Assembly (NCBI RefSeq): GCF_030547425.1
Contig: NZ_JAUORH010000008.1
Coordinates: 62,001-126,000, forward strand
Direction: 5' to 3'
Origin: Tenacibaculum sp. 1_MG-2023
GTDB taxonomy: Bacteria > Bacteroidota > Bacteroidia > Flavobacteriales > Flavobacteriaceae
DNA: 64,000 nt
Shown here one piece after another: positions 8,838-18,660 of the stretch (within the stretch, counting starts at the first letter, position 1; each line of letters starts with the position of its first letter). The position numbers were made by a program, and so were the translations under genes. Under the pieces are notes generated by a model, which was given only the letters and a program-made list of their open reading frames with translations, did not search any database and was not told where the DNA came from.

Positions 8838-9293
8838 ATGAACACATTAAGTTACAAAACAGTATCAGCTAATAAAGCTACCGTAAACAAAGAGTGGGTT
8901 TTAGTTGATGCGGACGGGCAAACATTGGGTCGTCTAGCTTCTAAAGTTGCAAAACTTATTAGAGGTAAGTACAAGACTAATTATACTCCTCACGTGGATT
9001 GTGGAGACAACGTTGTTATTATCAACGCTGAAAAAATCAACCTAACTGGTAAAAAATGGACAGATAAATCTTATATCCGTCACACAGGTTACCCAGGAGG
9101 TCAAAGATCATTAACTGCTACAGAAATGTTCGAAAAAGATCCTACAAGATTAATCGAAAAAGCAGTAAAAGGAATGTTACCTAAAAACAAATTAGGTAGT
9201 GCGTTATTCAGAAATTTATATGTTTACGCAGGTACAGAGCATGATCAAGAAGCTCAAAAACCTAAAACTATTAACCTTAACGATCTTAAATAA
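8838..9293 (+). CDS. rplM: 50S ribosomal protein L13
   Basis: Large-subunit ribosomal protein of 151 residues. The typical opening WVLVDADGQTLGRLAS and the GDNVVIINAEKI and YIRHTGYPGG segments are all present, as is GMLPKNKLG. It starts a ribosomal protein operon with rpsI two bases downstream, the standard pairing in bacteria. The short N-terminal lead before WVLVDA is usual for the Bacteroidota. Confidence 0.98.
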   Translation: MNTLSYKTVSANKATVNKEWVLVDADGQTLGRLASKVAKLIRGKYKTNYTPHVDCGDNVVIINAEKINLTGKKWTDKSYIRHTGYPGGQRSLTATEMFEKDPTRLIEKAVKGMLPKNKLGSALFRNLYVYAGTEHDQEAQKPKTINLNDLK

Positions 9294-9295
9294 TT

Positions 9296-9682
9296 ATGGA
9301 AACTGTACACAAAATAGGTAGAAGAAAAACAGCTGTTGCTCGTGTTTATGTTTCTCAAGGAAGTGGAAACATCACTGTCAACAAAAGAGAGTTTAAAAAC
9401 TATTTCACTACACCAACTTTACAATACAAAGTTCAACAACCTTTAATGTTAACTGAAAACTTAGAGGCTTACGACGTTAAAGTAAATGTATATGGTGGTG
9501 GTGTTACTGGTCAAGCTGAAGCTATTCGTTTAGCGATTACTAGAGCATTAGTAGCTATTAACGAAGAAAACAAAGCTGTATTAAAACCAGAAGGACTATT
9601 AACTCGTGATCCAAGAATGGTTGAACGTAAGAAATTCGGTCAGAAGAAAGCACGTAAGAAATTCCAGTTCTCTAAACGTTAA
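9296..9682 (+). CDS. rpsI: 30S ribosomal protein S9
   Basis: Small-subunit protein of 128 residues whose C-terminal tail contacts P-site tRNA. The GRRKTAVARVYV opening, the NVYGGGVTGQAEAIR core and the basic tail ending KKFQFSKR are diagnostic. The gene is two bases downstream of rplM and cotranscribed with it. Confidence 0.98.
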   Translation: METVHKIGRRKTAVARVYVSQGSGNITVNKREFKNYFTTPTLQYKVQQPLMLTENLEAYDVKVNVYGGGVTGQAEAIRLAITRALVAINEENKAVLKPEGLLTRDPRMVERKKFGQKKARKKFQFSKR

Positions 9683-9688
9683 TATTTT

Positions 9689-9795
9689 ACACTGGACTTG
9701 TTTCAGTGTTCAAATGTTTTGAGACTGTTATTTATAAATCAATTTTTAACAGTTTAGTATCTAAATATTTCAGACTTAATAACTACTGAAATATT
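9689..9795 (+). promoter_or_regulatory. Structured leader between rpsI and rpsB (three hairpins)
   Basis: Three inverted repeats follow one another: ACACTG/CAGTGT (9689-9709), ACTGTTA/TAACAGT (9724-9753, extendable by a G-T and an A-T pair), and AATATTTCAG/CTGAAATATT (9764-9795, 10 perfect pairs, 12-base loop). The last ends 31 bases before the rpsB ATG. None is followed by a clear T-run. A structured mRNA leader, perhaps for S2 feedback control or RNA processing, is the best reading. Confidence 0.5.
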
Positions 9796-9826
9796 GCGAA
9801 AACAGAACGTAAACACATTTATCAAA

Positions 9827-10579
9827 ATGGCAAACATTCAAGAATTATTAGAAAGTGGCGTACACTTTGGTCACTTAACAAGAAAATGGAACCCTAACAT
9901 GGCTCCATACATTTATACAGAGCGTAATGGTGTTCACATCATCGATTTGTACAAAACTTCAGCTAAAATTGACGAAGCTTCTGCTGCGTTACAAAAAATA
10001 GCTAACTCAGGACGTAAAATCTTATTCGTTGCAACTAAAAAGCAAGCTAAAGATATCGTTGCTGAAAAAGCTAAAGCTGTAAACATGCCTTACATTACTG
10101 AGCGTTGGCCAGGTGGTATGTTAACAAACTTCGTTACTATTCGTAAAGCCGTTAAAAAAATGACTGCTATTGATAGAATGAAGACTGATGGTTCTTTTGA
10201 TGCATTATCTAAAAGAGAAAAATTACAAATCACTCGTCAACGTGAGAAATTAGAAAAGAATTTAGGTTCAATTTCTGATATGACTCGTTTACCAGGAGCT
10301 TTATTTGTAATTGATGTAAAGAAAGAGCACATTGCTATTGCTGAAGCACAAAAATTAAACATTCCAATCTTTGCAATGGTTGATACAAACTCTGATCCTA
10401 GACCAATTGATTTTGTAATTCCTGCAAATGATGATGCTTCTAAATCTATCGATAAAGTATTATCGTATGTAACAGATTCAATTGCTGAAGGCTTAACTGA
10501 AAGAAAAGCTGACAAAGAAAAAGCTAAAGCTGATAAAGAAAAAACAGCTGAAGCACCAGCAAAAGAAGAAGCAAAATAA
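9827..10579 (+). CDS. rpsB: 30S ribosomal protein S2
   Basis: Small-subunit ribosomal protein of 250 residues. HFGHLTRKWNPNM near the N-terminus, ERWPGGMLTNF and DTNSDPRPIDFVIPANDDA are family signatures. The last 25 or so residues form a Lys/Ala/Glu-rich tail typical of flavobacterial S2. ATG at 9827 gives MANIQELL. An upstream in-frame start at 9794 overlaps the third leader hairpin and is rejected. It is followed by a strong terminator before tsf. Confidence 0.97.
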   Translation: MANIQELLESGVHFGHLTRKWNPNMAPYIYTERNGVHIIDLYKTSAKIDEASAALQKIANSGRKILFVATKKQAKDIVAEKAKAVNMPYITERWPGGMLTNFVTIRKAVKKMTAIDRMKTDGSFDALSKREKLQITRQREKLEKNLGSISDMTRLPGALFVIDVKKEHIAIAEAQKLNIPIFAMVDTNSDPRPIDFVIPANDDASKSIDKVLSYVTDSIAEGLTERKADKEKAKADKEKTAEAPAKEEAK

Positions 10580-10584
10580 TTTTT

Positions 10585-10623
10585 AATTTAAAGGTTTCAT
10601 TACATTGGAACCTTTAAATTTTT
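10585..10623 (+). terminator. Terminator between rpsB and tsf
   Basis: Perfect 12-base arms AATTTAAAGGTT/AACCTTTAAATT with a 12-base loop and a short T-run. It begins six bases after the rpsB stop. Termination may be partial, because tsf has only a weak promoter-like element (CAACTTTG at 10625-10632). Confidence 0.75.
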
Positions 10624-10670
10624 ACAACTTTGTACAACAATATATTTACAACTAAAAAATAACGATAGAA

Positions 10671-11639
10671 ATGTCAGTAAAAATTAGCGCTGCAGACGTA
10701 AAAAAATTAAGAGAAACTACCGGAGCTGGTATGATGGATTGTAAAAATGCATTAGTAGAAGCTGAAGGTAATTTTGATAAAGCTATTGAAATTTTACGTA
10801 AAAAAGGACAAAAAATCGCTGCTAAAAGAGCCGATAGAGAGTCTACTGAAGGTGTAGCTATTACAAAAATTAGCGATGATAACACTTACGGTGTTGCTAT
10901 CGTATTAGCATGTGAAACAGATTTCGTATCAAAAAACGATTCTTTCAAAGAATTAGCGCAAGAATTTGTAAACATCGCTTTTAACTACAACACAAAAGAG
11001 GAGTTCTTAGCTGCTGATTTTGGTGGAGTAACTGTTGCTGAAAAATTAATCGAGCAAACAGGAGTTATCGGTGAGAAAATCGATATTACTGCTTTTGAAA
11101 AAATCGAAGCACCGTATGTAGGAGCCTATACTCACGTTGGTAAAATTGCTGCTATAGTTGGTTTAACTGCTGTTGTAGATAATGCTGCTGAGTTAACTAA
11201 AGACTTAGCTATGCAAGCTGCTTCAATGGGAGCAACTTCTTTATCTTACAAAGATTTTGATCCTGCTTATGTAGCTTCTGAAACTGAAGCTAGAATTGCT
11301 GCAATTAAAAAAGACAACGAAGAGTTAGTACGTTTAGGTAAAACTTTAAAGAACGTTCCTCAGTTTGTTTCTCGTTTACAGTTAACTGATGAAGCTATCG
11401 CTAAAGCTGAAGAAGAAGCTAAAGAGCAATTAAAAGCTGAAGGTAAACCAGAACAAATCTGGGACAAAATCTTACCAGGTAAAATGGAAAGATTTATCTC
11501 TGACAATACAACTTTAGATCAAGAACAATGTTTATTAGATCAAAAGTTTATTAAAGACGAAAAGAAAACTGTTGCAGAATACGTTTCTACTTATGGTGAC
11601 GTTGAAGTTAAAAACTTCGTAAGAGTTACTTTAGGATAA
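10671..11639 (+). CDS. tsf: Elongation factor Ts
   Basis: Guanine nucleotide exchange factor for EF-Tu. The protein has 322 residues. The N-terminal UBA-like domain has LRETTGAGMMDCKNAL, followed by KKGQKIAAKRADRES. CETDFVSKNDSF marks the start of the core, and a C-terminal KIVPGKM-type motif appears here as KILPGKMERF. It sits in the usual rpsB-tsf-pyrH-frr order, with hairpins on both sides. Confidence 0.97.
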   Translation: MSVKISAADVKKLRETTGAGMMDCKNALVEAEGNFDKAIEILRKKGQKIAAKRADRESTEGVAITKISDDNTYGVAIVLACETDFVSKNDSFKELAQEFVNIAFNYNTKEEFLAADFGGVTVAEKLIEQTGVIGEKIDITAFEKIEAPYVGAYTHVGKIAAIVGLTAVVDNAAELTKDLAMQAASMGATSLSYKDFDPAYVASETEARIAAIKKDNEELVRLGKTLKNVPQFVSRLQLTDEAIAKAEEEAKEQLKAEGKPEQIWDKILPGKMERFISDNTTLDQEQCLLDQKFIKDEKKTVAEYVSTYGDVEVKNFVRVTLG

Positions 11640-11662
11640 TTCTCAACAACAATTTTTATACG

Positions 11663-11692
11663 AAACCATCCATTTTTGGATGGTTTTTTTTT
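11663..11692 (+). terminator. Rho-independent terminator after tsf
   Basis: Ten-base stem AAACCATCCA/TGGATGGTTT with a four-base T loop, then a T-run. It begins 24 bases after the tsf stop. Confidence 0.9.
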
Positions 11693-11722
11693 ATGTGTTA
11701 AAATTAGAATAAAAAAAATATG

Positions 11723-11730
11723 TAGCTTTG
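11723..11730 (+). promoter_or_regulatory. -7 promoter element for pyrH
   Basis: TAGCTTTG matches TAnnTTTG, follows the tsf terminator, and lies 20 bases before the pyrH ATG. No -33 TTTG is evident. Confidence 0.5.
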
Positions 11731-11750
11731 CACAACTTTCAATAAAACAA

Positions 11751-12461
11751 ATGCAATATAAAAGAATCCTTTTAAAATTAAGTGGTGAAGCACTGATGGG
11801 AGAGCGTCAATATGGAATTGACCCAAATAGACTTAAAGAGTATGCCCAAGAGATAAAACAAGTTATAAATAAAGGCGTAGAAGTAGCCATTGTTATTGGT
11901 GGTGGAAATATTTTTAGAGGAGTTGCTGGTGCTAGTCAAGGTATGGATCGTGTACAAGGTGACCACATGGGAATGTTAGCTACTTGTATTAACGGATTAG
12001 CATTACAAAGCGCTTTAGAAGATGAAGGAATTCATACGCGTTTACAAACTGCTATTGAAATTAAAGAAATTGCAGAGCCGTATATAAAACGTCGTGCAAA
12101 CCGTCATTTAGAAAAAGGGCGTGTGGTAATTTTTGGTGGAGGAACAGGAAATCCGTACTTTACAACCGATACAGCAGCTGTATTAAGAGCTATTGAAGTT
12201 AATGCTGATGCTATTTTAAAAGGCACACGTGTTGATGGTATTTATACAGCAGATCCTGAAAAAGATAAAGATGCGGTTAAGTATGAAAACATTACCTTTA
12301 AAGACGTTATTGAAAAAGGTTTAAAAGTAATGGATATGACAGCATTCACCTTAAGTGAAGAAAACAAATTACCAATTATTGTTTTTGACATGAACAAACA
12401 AGGAAACCTATTAAAACTAGTTTCTGGAGAAAATATTGGAACAATAGTTGATAACAAATAA
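11751..12461 (+). CDS. pyrH: UMP kinase
   Basis: Phosphorylates UMP to UDP in pyrimidine nucleotide synthesis; cytoplasmic amino-acid-kinase fold. The protein has 235 residues. [23 protein letters not shown], the [14 protein letters not shown] motif and [15 protein letters not shown] are all diagnostic. ATG at 11751 gives [16 protein letters not shown] longer frame starting at 11676 would run through the tsf terminator and the promoter and is rejected. It is followed by frr. Confidence 0.97.
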   Translation: MQYKRILLKLSGEALMGERQYGIDPNRLKEYAQEIKQVINKGVEVAIVIGGGNIFRGVAGASQGMDRVQGDHMGMLATCINGLALQSALEDEGIHTRLQTAIEIKEIAEPYIKRRANRHLEKGRVVIFGGGTGNPYFTTDTAAVLRAIEVNADAILKGTRVDGIYTADPEKDKDAVKYENITFKDVIEKGLKVMDMTAFTLSEENKLPIIVFDMNKQGNLLKLVSGENIGTIVDNK

Positions 12462-12508
12462 ATCGAAAATTATCCTCAGACTATTTGAGGTTTTTAAATA
12501 CGAACAAA

Positions 12509-13063
12509 ATGAACGAAGAGATTGATTTTATTTTAGATTCGACAAAAGAGGCAATGGATAAAGCTATTAGCCACTTAGAAAAAGAATTAGCAGGAATTAG
12601 AGCTGGTAGAGCCACTCCTGCTATGTTAAGTACTATTATGGTAGATTACTACGGTTCTCAAACACCATTATCACAAGTAGCAAACGTAAATACTCCTGAT
12701 GCTAGAACTATTTCTGTTCAGCCTTGGGAAAAGAATATGTTACAAGAAATTGAAAAAGCTATCATGCTTGCAAACATCGGTTTCAATCCAATGAATAATG
12801 GAGAAAATATTATAATCAGCGTTCCTCCATTAACAGAAGAGCGTCGTAAAGGATTAGCAAAACAAGCTAAATCTGAAGCAGAACACGCTAAAGTCGGAAT
12901 TCGTAATGCACGTAAAGATGCTAATAACGAAATTAAAAAAGTGGACATTTCTGATGATATGAAAAAAAATGCTGAGGCTGAAGTTCAAACATTAACTGAC
13001 GATTATGTAAAAATAATCGACGAAAAGTATACCGTAAAAGAAAAAGAGATTATGACTGTATAA
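12509..13063 (+). CDS. frr: Ribosome recycling factor
   Basis: Splits post-termination ribosomes together with EF-G. The protein has 184 residues. Near the N-terminus it shows ELAGIRAGRATPAML, then SVQPWEKNML and the VPPLTEERRKGLAKQAK hinge region, all typical. ATG at 12509 (MNEEIDF) is chosen over an upstream in-frame codon at 12485. It is cotranscribed with pyrH, with a short CCTCA/TGAGG repeat between them, and ends at a strong terminator. Confidence 0.97.
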   Translation: MNEEIDFILDSTKEAMDKAISHLEKELAGIRAGRATPAMLSTIMVDYYGSQTPLSQVANVNTPDARTISVQPWEKNMLQEIEKAIMLANIGFNPMNNGENIIISVPPLTEERRKGLAKQAKSEAEHAKVGIRNARKDANNEIKKVDISDDMKKNAEAEVQTLTDDYVKIIDEKYTVKEKEIMTV

Positions 13064-13084
13064 TTTCTTTATTATAGAATAGTT

Positions 13085-13115
13085 AAAAAAGAGCGTCATA
13101 TGACGCTCTTTTTTT
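13085..13115 (+). terminator. Rho-independent terminator after frr
   Basis: Palindromic stem GAGCGTCA/TGACGCTC flanked by an A-run and a T-run of at least six. It closes the pyrH-frr unit. Confidence 0.9.
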
Positions 13116-13137
13116 CGTTTAATTCATTCATTTAGCA

Positions 13138-13145
13138 TAACTTTG
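13138..13145 (+). promoter_or_regulatory. -7 promoter element for the MMPL transporter
   Basis: TAACTTTG matches TAnnTTTG, 16 bases before the ATG at 13162. Confidence 0.5.
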
Positions 13146-13161
13146 CTGAAATTTTTTTTGG

Positions 13162-15525
13162 ATGACTTTTTGGACTAAAATCGCAGGCTTCTTGTTGCGA
13201 AATCGTTACTTAGTTTTAATTACTATTGCTATAATTACAGGACTTTTAGTCACTCAGATGAAATATATGCGCTTCTCCTATACAGAAGCCAATTTACTTC
13301 CTATCGATCATGAGGTTAATGTTGAGTACAACAAATTTTTAGAAATCTTTGGAGAAGAAGGTAACCTTATTATTTTAGGCGTAAAAGACTCTACAATATT
13401 TACACCTGCTAAATTTAACGCATGGAATAAGCTTGTTAAAGATTTAGATAGTTTACCACAAGTAGATTTTACTGTTTCTGTTGCAGATGTTCAGCAATTA
13501 AAAGCTGATAGAAAACAAAGAAAATTTGTTGTTGAACCTCTTTTTGAAGAAGCTCCTTCAACCGATGAAGAGATAAAAAATATAAAAAAGCAACTTTTTG
13601 AAAAACTTCCATTTTATAATAATTTACTATATAACGATAAAGGCACTTTACAAACAGCTATTTATTTAAATAAAGATATTGTAAACACCCCCATCCGTAG
13701 AGATTTTGTTTTTGACATCCTTATTCCAACTATAGACTCTTTTGAAAAAGATCATAAAATAGATGTTCGTGTTTCTGGTATGCCCTACATTAGAACCTTA
13801 AATTCTCAGAATATAACCGATGAAATGGGAATTTTTGTAATTGGTGCTTTACTAATAACAGCTATTATCTTCTTCTTTTTCTTTCGTTCATTTAGAGCTA
13901 CATTTATTACTTTACTAGTAGTAAGTATTGGAGTTACTTGGGCTTTTGGTTTTATGGGTTTATTCCGTTATGAAATCACTGTATTATCAGCTTTAATCCC
14001 GCCTTTAATTATTGTAATTGGAGTACCTAATGCAGTTTTTCTGATTAATAAATACCAACAAGAAGTAAAAAAACACGGAAACCAAGCAAAATCATTACAA
14101 CGTGTAATTTCAAAAGTTGGAAATGCAACATTGATGACCAACATTACTACTGCTTCAGGTTTTGCTACTTTTATATTTGTTAAAAGTAGACTAATGCGAG
14201 AGTTTGGTGTTTTAGCTTCAGTAAACATTATTAGTATTTTTGTTTTAGCATTATTAATCATTCCGATTATATACAGTTTTATGCCTCTTCCAGAGAAAAA
14301 ACATTTAAACCATTTAGAAAAAAAATGGATGGGTAATGTTGTTTCTTGGATGGAACGCATGGTAAAAAAACAACGAATAGCCATTTATATTACTACAGTT
14401 TCTGTGATTATTTTAAGTATGATTGGGCTGTATATGATTCGTGTATCAGGTAGTTTGATTGAAGACATGCCTAAAGGGAAACAGTTTTATAAAGACATTA
14501 AGTTTTTTGAATATGAATTTGGAGGGATTATGCCCCTAGAAATTTTAATTGACACCAAGAGAGAAAAAGGTGTTATGAAACTTTCTACACTGAAAAAGAT
14601 GGAAAAGCTCAATGAAACCATTGAAACTTTCCCTGAATTGTCTAAACCTATCTCTGTCACCAACCTAGTAAAGTACTCTAAACAGGCCTACTATAATGGA
14701 AACCCTAAGTACTATCAACTACCAACAAGTCAGGAGAAAAGCTACATTTTTTCGTACACTAAAAACTCAGATAGTAATTCAGGAATGCTGAAAAACTTTG
14801 TGGACAGTACCGGACGTTACGCACGTATAACTACCTTTATGAAAGATATTGGTACTGATAAAATGGACATCATCCAAGAACGACTACAGGCTGTAATCAA
14901 TAAACAATTTCCAGATGAAAAGTTTAATGTTTCACTAACAGGTAAAGCACTAGTTTTCTTGAAAGGAACCAATTACCTGATTAAAAACTTAGTTATTTCA
15001 CTATCGTTAGCAATCATATTAATTTCAATATTTATGGCATGGATGTTCCGTTCGCCTCAAATGATATTAATCTCATTGATTCCCAATATGCTCCCACTAC
15101 TAATTACTGGTGGATTAATGGGATTCTTTGGCATTCCTATAAAACCCTCCACAATTTTAGTTTTTAGTATTGCCTTCGGTATTTCGGTAGATGACACTAT
15201 TCACTTCCTTGCTAAATATCGACAAGAACTACTAGCTAATAATTGGAAGATAAAGCCTGCTGTATATTCAGCTTTAAGAGAAACAGGAGTAAGTATGTTC
15301 TATACATCTATTGTACTATTCTTCGGGTTTTTAGTGTTTACTGTTTCAAGTTTTGGAGGTACTATCGCCTTAGGAGGTTTAGTTTCAATAACATTATTGT
15401 TAGCTATGGTTTCAAACTTATTGTTGTTACCTTCTCTCCTACTTTCGTTTGAGAAGAAAATAGCAAACAAGAAAGTTTTAAAAGAAACTAAGTTTAAAAT
15501 ATTACCTCCAAAAGAAGACAAATAA
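13162..15525 (+). CDS. MMPL/RND-superfamily (patched-like) transporter
   Basis: Inner-membrane transporter of 787 residues with the RND duplicated plan. One N-terminal helix (about 16-33) precedes a large periplasmic loop, then five clustered helices (about 217-370). A second half follows, with a helix near 405-425, a second periplasmic domain, and a final cluster from about 610. The AFGISVDDTIHFLAKY segment in the second half is the typical charged helix 10 region. No partner MFP or TolC gene is adjacent. Members of this group export lipids or hydrophobic compounds, but the substrate here is unknown. It has its own promoter element. Confidence 0.85.
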   Translation: MTFWTKIAGFLLRNRYLVLITIAIITGLLVTQMKYMRFSYTEANLLPIDHEVNVEYNKFLEIFGEEGNLIILGVKDSTIFTPAKFNAWNKLVKDLDSLPQVDFTVSVADVQQLKADRKQRKFVVEPLFEEAPSTDEEIKNIKKQLFEKLPFYNNLLYNDKGTLQTAIYLNKDIVNTPIRRDFVFDILIPTIDSFEKDHKIDVRVSGMPYIRTLNSQNITDEMGIFVIGALLITAIIFFFFFRSFRATFITLLVVSIGVTWAFGFMGLFRYEITVLSALIPPLIIVIGVPNAVFLINKYQQEVKKHGNQAKSLQRVISKVGNATLMTNITTASGFATFIFVKSRLMREFGVLASVNIISIFVLALLIIPIIYSFMPLPEKKHLNHLEKKWMGNVVSWMERMVKKQRIAIYITTVSVIILSMIGLYMIRVSGSLIEDMPKGKQFYKDIKFFEYEFGGIMPLEILIDTKREKGVMKLSTLKKMEKLNETIETFPELSKPISVTNLVKYSKQAYYNGNPKYYQLPTSQEKSYIFSYTKNSDSNSGMLKNFVDSTGRYARITTFMKDIGTDKMDIIQERLQAVINKQFPDEKFNVSLTGKALVFLKGTNYLIKNLVISLSLAIILISIFMAWMFRSPQMILISLIPNMLPLLITGGLMGFFGIPIKPSTILVFSIAFGISVDDTIHFLAKYRQELLANNWKIKPAVYSALRETGVSMFYTSIVLFFGFLVFTVSSFGGTIALGGLVSITLLLAMVSNLLLLPSLLLSFEKKIANKKVLKETKFKILPPKEDK

Positions 15526-15623
15526 GATTCGTCTCAAGAAAGTCATATTTTACTCATAAATACTTGTTTTTTCTATTAAACTTAGCATCTAAAAGTTAAC
15601 TCTTTATTCTTCGATTTCTATTA

Positions 15624-15653
15624 TTGCTAATTAACAGCAAAAAAGTATCTTTG
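15624..15653 (+). promoter_or_regulatory. Promoter of asnS
   Basis: TTG at 15624-15626, 19 bases, then TATCTTTG at 15646-15653. The predicted leader before the ATG is about 24 bases. Confidence 0.7.
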
Positions 15654-15679
15654 CTTGATTTTATTGAAGATATAAAGAC

Positions 15680-17113
15680 ATGAAAAGAAGTAGCGTTAAA
15701 GATTTATTACAATCTGACAATTTTTTACAAGAAGTACACGTAAAAGGGTGGGTAAGAACTTTTAGAAGCAATCGTTTTATTGCTTTAAATGATGGCTCTA
15801 CTATTAATAATATTCAGTGTGTTGTAGATTTTGAAAATACCGACGAAACTTTATTAAAAAGAATAAATACTGGAGCTGCTGTTAGCATACAGGGTACTTT
15901 AGTTGAAAGTCAAGGTAAAGGACAAACAGTAGAAGTTAAAGTAACTAATTTAGAAATTTTAGGAGATTCAAATCCTGACGAGTATCCAATTCAGCCTAAA
16001 AAACATAGTTTAGAATTCTTACGCGAAAATGCTCATTTACGTGTAAGAACTAACACTTTTAGTGCTGTAATGCGTTTGCGTTCTGCATTATCATTTGCAG
16101 TACATCAATATTTCCAACAAAACGGATTTTACTATGTAAACACTCCAATTATTACGGGTTCTGATGCTGAAGGTGCTGGAGAAATGTTTAAAGTAACTCA
16201 ATTTGAGGCAAACAAAGCTCCTGTAAACGAAGAAGGTAAAATTGATTATTCTCAAGATTTCTTTGGAAAAGAGACCAACTTAACGGTTTCTGGTCAATTA
16301 GAAGGTGAGACCTATGCTATGGCATTAGGTAAAATATATACTTTCGGCCCTACTTTTAGAGCTGAAAACTCTAATACTACACGTCACTTAGCAGAGTTTT
16401 GGATGATTGAACCAGAGGTAGCCTTTAACGATTTAGATGCTAACATGGATTTATCTGAAGACTTTATCAAGTACGTGTTACAATATGTATTAGATAACTG
16501 TAAGGATGATTTAGCTTTCTTAGACAATCGTTTAGCGCAAGAGGAAAAAACTAAACCTCAAGCACAACGTAGTGAAATGGGCTTAATTGAAAAATTAAAG
16601 TTTGTTGTAGACAACAACTTTAAGCGTGTAAGCTATACAGAGGCCATTGATATTTTAAGAAACTCTAAACCTAACAAAAAGAAAAAATTTCAATTTCCTG
16701 TTAACGAATGGGGAGTTGATTTACAATCTGAGCACGAACGCTATTTAGTTGAAAAACACTTTAAGTGTCCTGTAATTTTATTTGATTATCCAGCAAATAT
16801 TAAAGCGTTTTACATGCGTTTGAATGAAGATGGTAAAACAGTTCGTGCCATGGATGTTTTATTCCCTGGCATTGGAGAAATGGTAGGAGGTTCAGAAAGA
16901 GAAGAACGTTTAGATGTTTTAAAAGAAAAAATGGCGGAATTAGATATTCCTGAAGAAGAATTATGGTGGTATTTAGACACTCGTAAGTTCGGTACAGCCG
17001 TACACTCTGGTTTTGGTTTAGGTTTTGAGCGTTTAGTTTTATTTGCTACTGGAATGAGCAATATTCGTGATGTAATTCCATTTCCAAGAACGCCACAAAA
17101 CGCTGATTTCTAA
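15680..17113 (+). CDS. asnS: Asparaginyl-tRNA synthetase
   Basis: Charges tRNA-Asn with asparagine; class IIb synthetase of 477 residues. An N-terminal OB-fold anticodon-binding domain (about 15-110, [20 protein letters not shown]) precedes the catalytic core. Motif 2 is [21 protein letters not shown] (Asn rather than Asp specificity is supported by this context). Motif 3 is [21 protein letters not shown] near the end. Complete and of normal length. A terminator follows directly. Confidence 0.96.
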   Translation: MKRSSVKDLLQSDNFLQEVHVKGWVRTFRSNRFIALNDGSTINNIQCVVDFENTDETLLKRINTGAAVSIQGTLVESQGKGQTVEVKVTNLEILGDSNPDEYPIQPKKHSLEFLRENAHLRVRTNTFSAVMRLRSALSFAVHQYFQQNGFYYVNTPIITGSDAEGAGEMFKVTQFEANKAPVNEEGKIDYSQDFFGKETNLTVSGQLEGETYAMALGKIYTFGPTFRAENSNTTRHLAEFWMIEPEVAFNDLDANMDLSEDFIKYVLQYVLDNCKDDLAFLDNRLAQEEKTKPQAQRSEMGLIEKLKFVVDNNFKRVSYTEAIDILRNSKPNKKKKFQFPVNEWGVDLQSEHERYLVEKHFKCPVILFDYPANIKAFYMRLNEDGKTVRAMDVLFPGIGEMVGGSEREERLDVLKEKMAELDIPEEELWWYLDTRKFGTAVHSGFGLGFERLVLFATGMSNIRDVIPFPRTPQNADF

Positions 17114-17138
17114 AAAAATCATAAAACTTATAAATAAC

Positions 17139-17172
17139 AATCGTCATTCCTTTACGAATGACGATTTTTTTT
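17139..17172 (+). terminator. Rho-independent terminator after asnS
   Basis: Eleven-base perfect arms AATCGTCATTC/GAATGACGATT, a six-base loop and a T-run. It ends about 12 bases before the rpoN promoter element. Confidence 0.88.
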
Positions 17173-17183
17173 GTCCTATTTCA

Positions 17184-17191
17184 TATCTTTG
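17184..17191 (+). promoter_or_regulatory. -7 promoter element for rpoN
   Basis: TATCTTTG matches TAnnTTTG and ends only five bases before the rpoN ATG at 17197, implying an almost leaderless mRNA. Confidence 0.5.
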
Positions 17192-17196
17192 TATAT

Positions 17197-18660
17197 ATGC
17201 TAAAACAAAGTTTACATCAGAAGTTACTTCAAAAATTATCTCCACAACAAATACAGTTGATGAAGTTAATTCAACTGCCTACGCAAGCTTTTGAAGAACG
17301 TTTGAAACAAGAAATTGAAGAAAACCCTGCATTAGACACGGGTAAAGATGAGCCTGATAATTTTGAAGACACTTTAGCCAATGATGTTGATTATGACGAT
17401 TCGGGTAATGAAAAGATAGATGCAGACGATATAAATATAGATGAGTATTTAAGTGACGATGAATACCCAAGTTATAAAACACAAACTAACAACTATTCTT
17501 CAGACGATGAAGATAGACAAATTCCTTATGCAGCAGGTACTAGCTTCCATCAATCTTTAAAAAATCAATTAAATACTTTTAGAATTAACGAAGAAGAGCG
17601 TGCTATTGCTGAGTTTTTAGTGGGTAGTATTGATGATAGCGGGTATATTCGTAGAGATATTATAGATTTAGTGGATGACTTAGCTTTTACTCAAAATGTT
17701 TTTACTGCTGAGGAAAAAGTACAAGATGTTTTGGTAAATGTTGTTCAAAAGTTAGATCCTACAGGTGTTGGTGCTTTAAATTTAAAAGAGTGTTTAATTA
17801 TTCAATTAAAAGCTAAATCTGAAAATGAAAGTAGAGTTTTAGCAATAAGAATTTTAGAAGAAGCTTTTGATCATTTTGTTAAAAAGCATTACAAGAAACT
17901 TCTAGAAAAATTCAGTATTTCTGAAGAGCAATTAAAAGAGGTTATCAACGAAATAAGCAAACTAAACCCAAAGCCTGGAAGTTCTTACGCTGGAAACAAT
18001 AAAATAGCAGAGCAAATAGTTCCTGATTTTTCAATTAAAATTATTGATGGTAATTTAGACCTAACTTTAAATGCCCGTAATGCTCCAGAATTACATGTTT
18101 CTAGAGAGTATAACAATATGTTAAAAGGGTATCAAGATTCTAAAGAGAAGACTAAATCACAAAAAGATGCAGTACTTTTTATAAAACAAAAATTAGATGC
18201 CGCAAAGTGGTTTATAGACGCTATAAAGCAACGTCAACAGACACTTTTAATAACTATGAGTGCAATTATGCATCGTCAGACAGCATATTTTTTAACAGGC
18301 GATGAGCGTAAGTTAAAACCTATGATTCTAAAGGATATTGCCGATGAAATAGGTATGGATGTATCAACTGTTTCTCGTGTTGCTAGTAGCAAATATGTTT
18401 CTACACCTTATGGTACAAAGTTAATTAAAGAGTTCTTTTCTGAATCGATGAAAAATGACCAAGGAGAAGATGTTTCTACTAAAGAAATTAAGAAAATTCT
18501 AGAAACTGTAATTAAAGAGGAAGACAAGCGAAAACCTCTTACTGATGAAAAATTATCAAAGATTTTGAAAGAGAAAGGATATCCTATTGCAAGAAGAACA
18601 GTTGCCAAATACCGTGAACAATTAGACATTCCTGTCGCTAGATTGCGCAAAGAAATTTAA
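17197..18660 (+). CDS. rpoN: RNA polymerase sigma-54 factor
   Basis: Alternative sigma factor that needs an AAA+ activator to open promoters. The protein has 487 residues. Region I holds the Gln/Leu-rich activator-interaction segment (KLSPQQIQLMKLIQLP). A strongly acidic region II runs to about residue 110. A core-binding domain follows, then a helix-turn-helix (DIADEIGMDVSTVSRV) and the RpoN box ARRTVAKYRE near residue 470. The start at 17197 gives MLKQSLHQKL; a longer frame from 17158 would run through the asnS terminator. No activator gene is in the window. Its stop overlaps the next ATG. Confidence 0.96.
   Translation: MLKQSLHQKLLQKLSPQQIQLMKLIQLPTQAFEERLKQEIEENPALDTGKDEPDNFEDTLANDVDYDDSGNEKIDADDINIDEYLSDDEYPSYKTQTNNYSSDDEDRQIPYAAGTSFHQSLKNQLNTFRINEEERAIAEFLVGSIDDSGYIRRDIIDLVDDLAFTQNVFTAEEKVQDVLVNVVQKLDPTGVGALNLKECLIIQLKAKSENESRVLAIRILEEAFDHFVKKHYKKLLEKFSISEEQLKEVINEISKLNPKPGSSYAGNNKIAEQIVPDFSIKIIDGNLDLTLNARNAPELHVSREYNNMLKGYQDSKEKTKSQKDAVLFIKQKLDAAKWFIDAIKQRQQTLLITMSAIMHRQTAYFLTGDERKLKPMILKDIADEIGMDVSTVSRVASSKYVSTPYGTKLIKEFFSESMKNDQGEDVSTKEIKKILETVIKEEDKRKPLTDEKLSKILKEKGYPIARRTVAKYREQLDIPVARLRKEI

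Noticed and set aside
12474-12490. CCTCA/TGAGG hairpin and T-run between pyrH and frr
   Set aside because: The stem is only five pairs, too weak to call a terminator. The two genes are normally cotranscribed.
13968-14384. 138-residue minus-strand frame inside the MMPL transporter gene
   Set aside because: Antisense shadow. The sense frame encodes clear membrane helices of the transporter.
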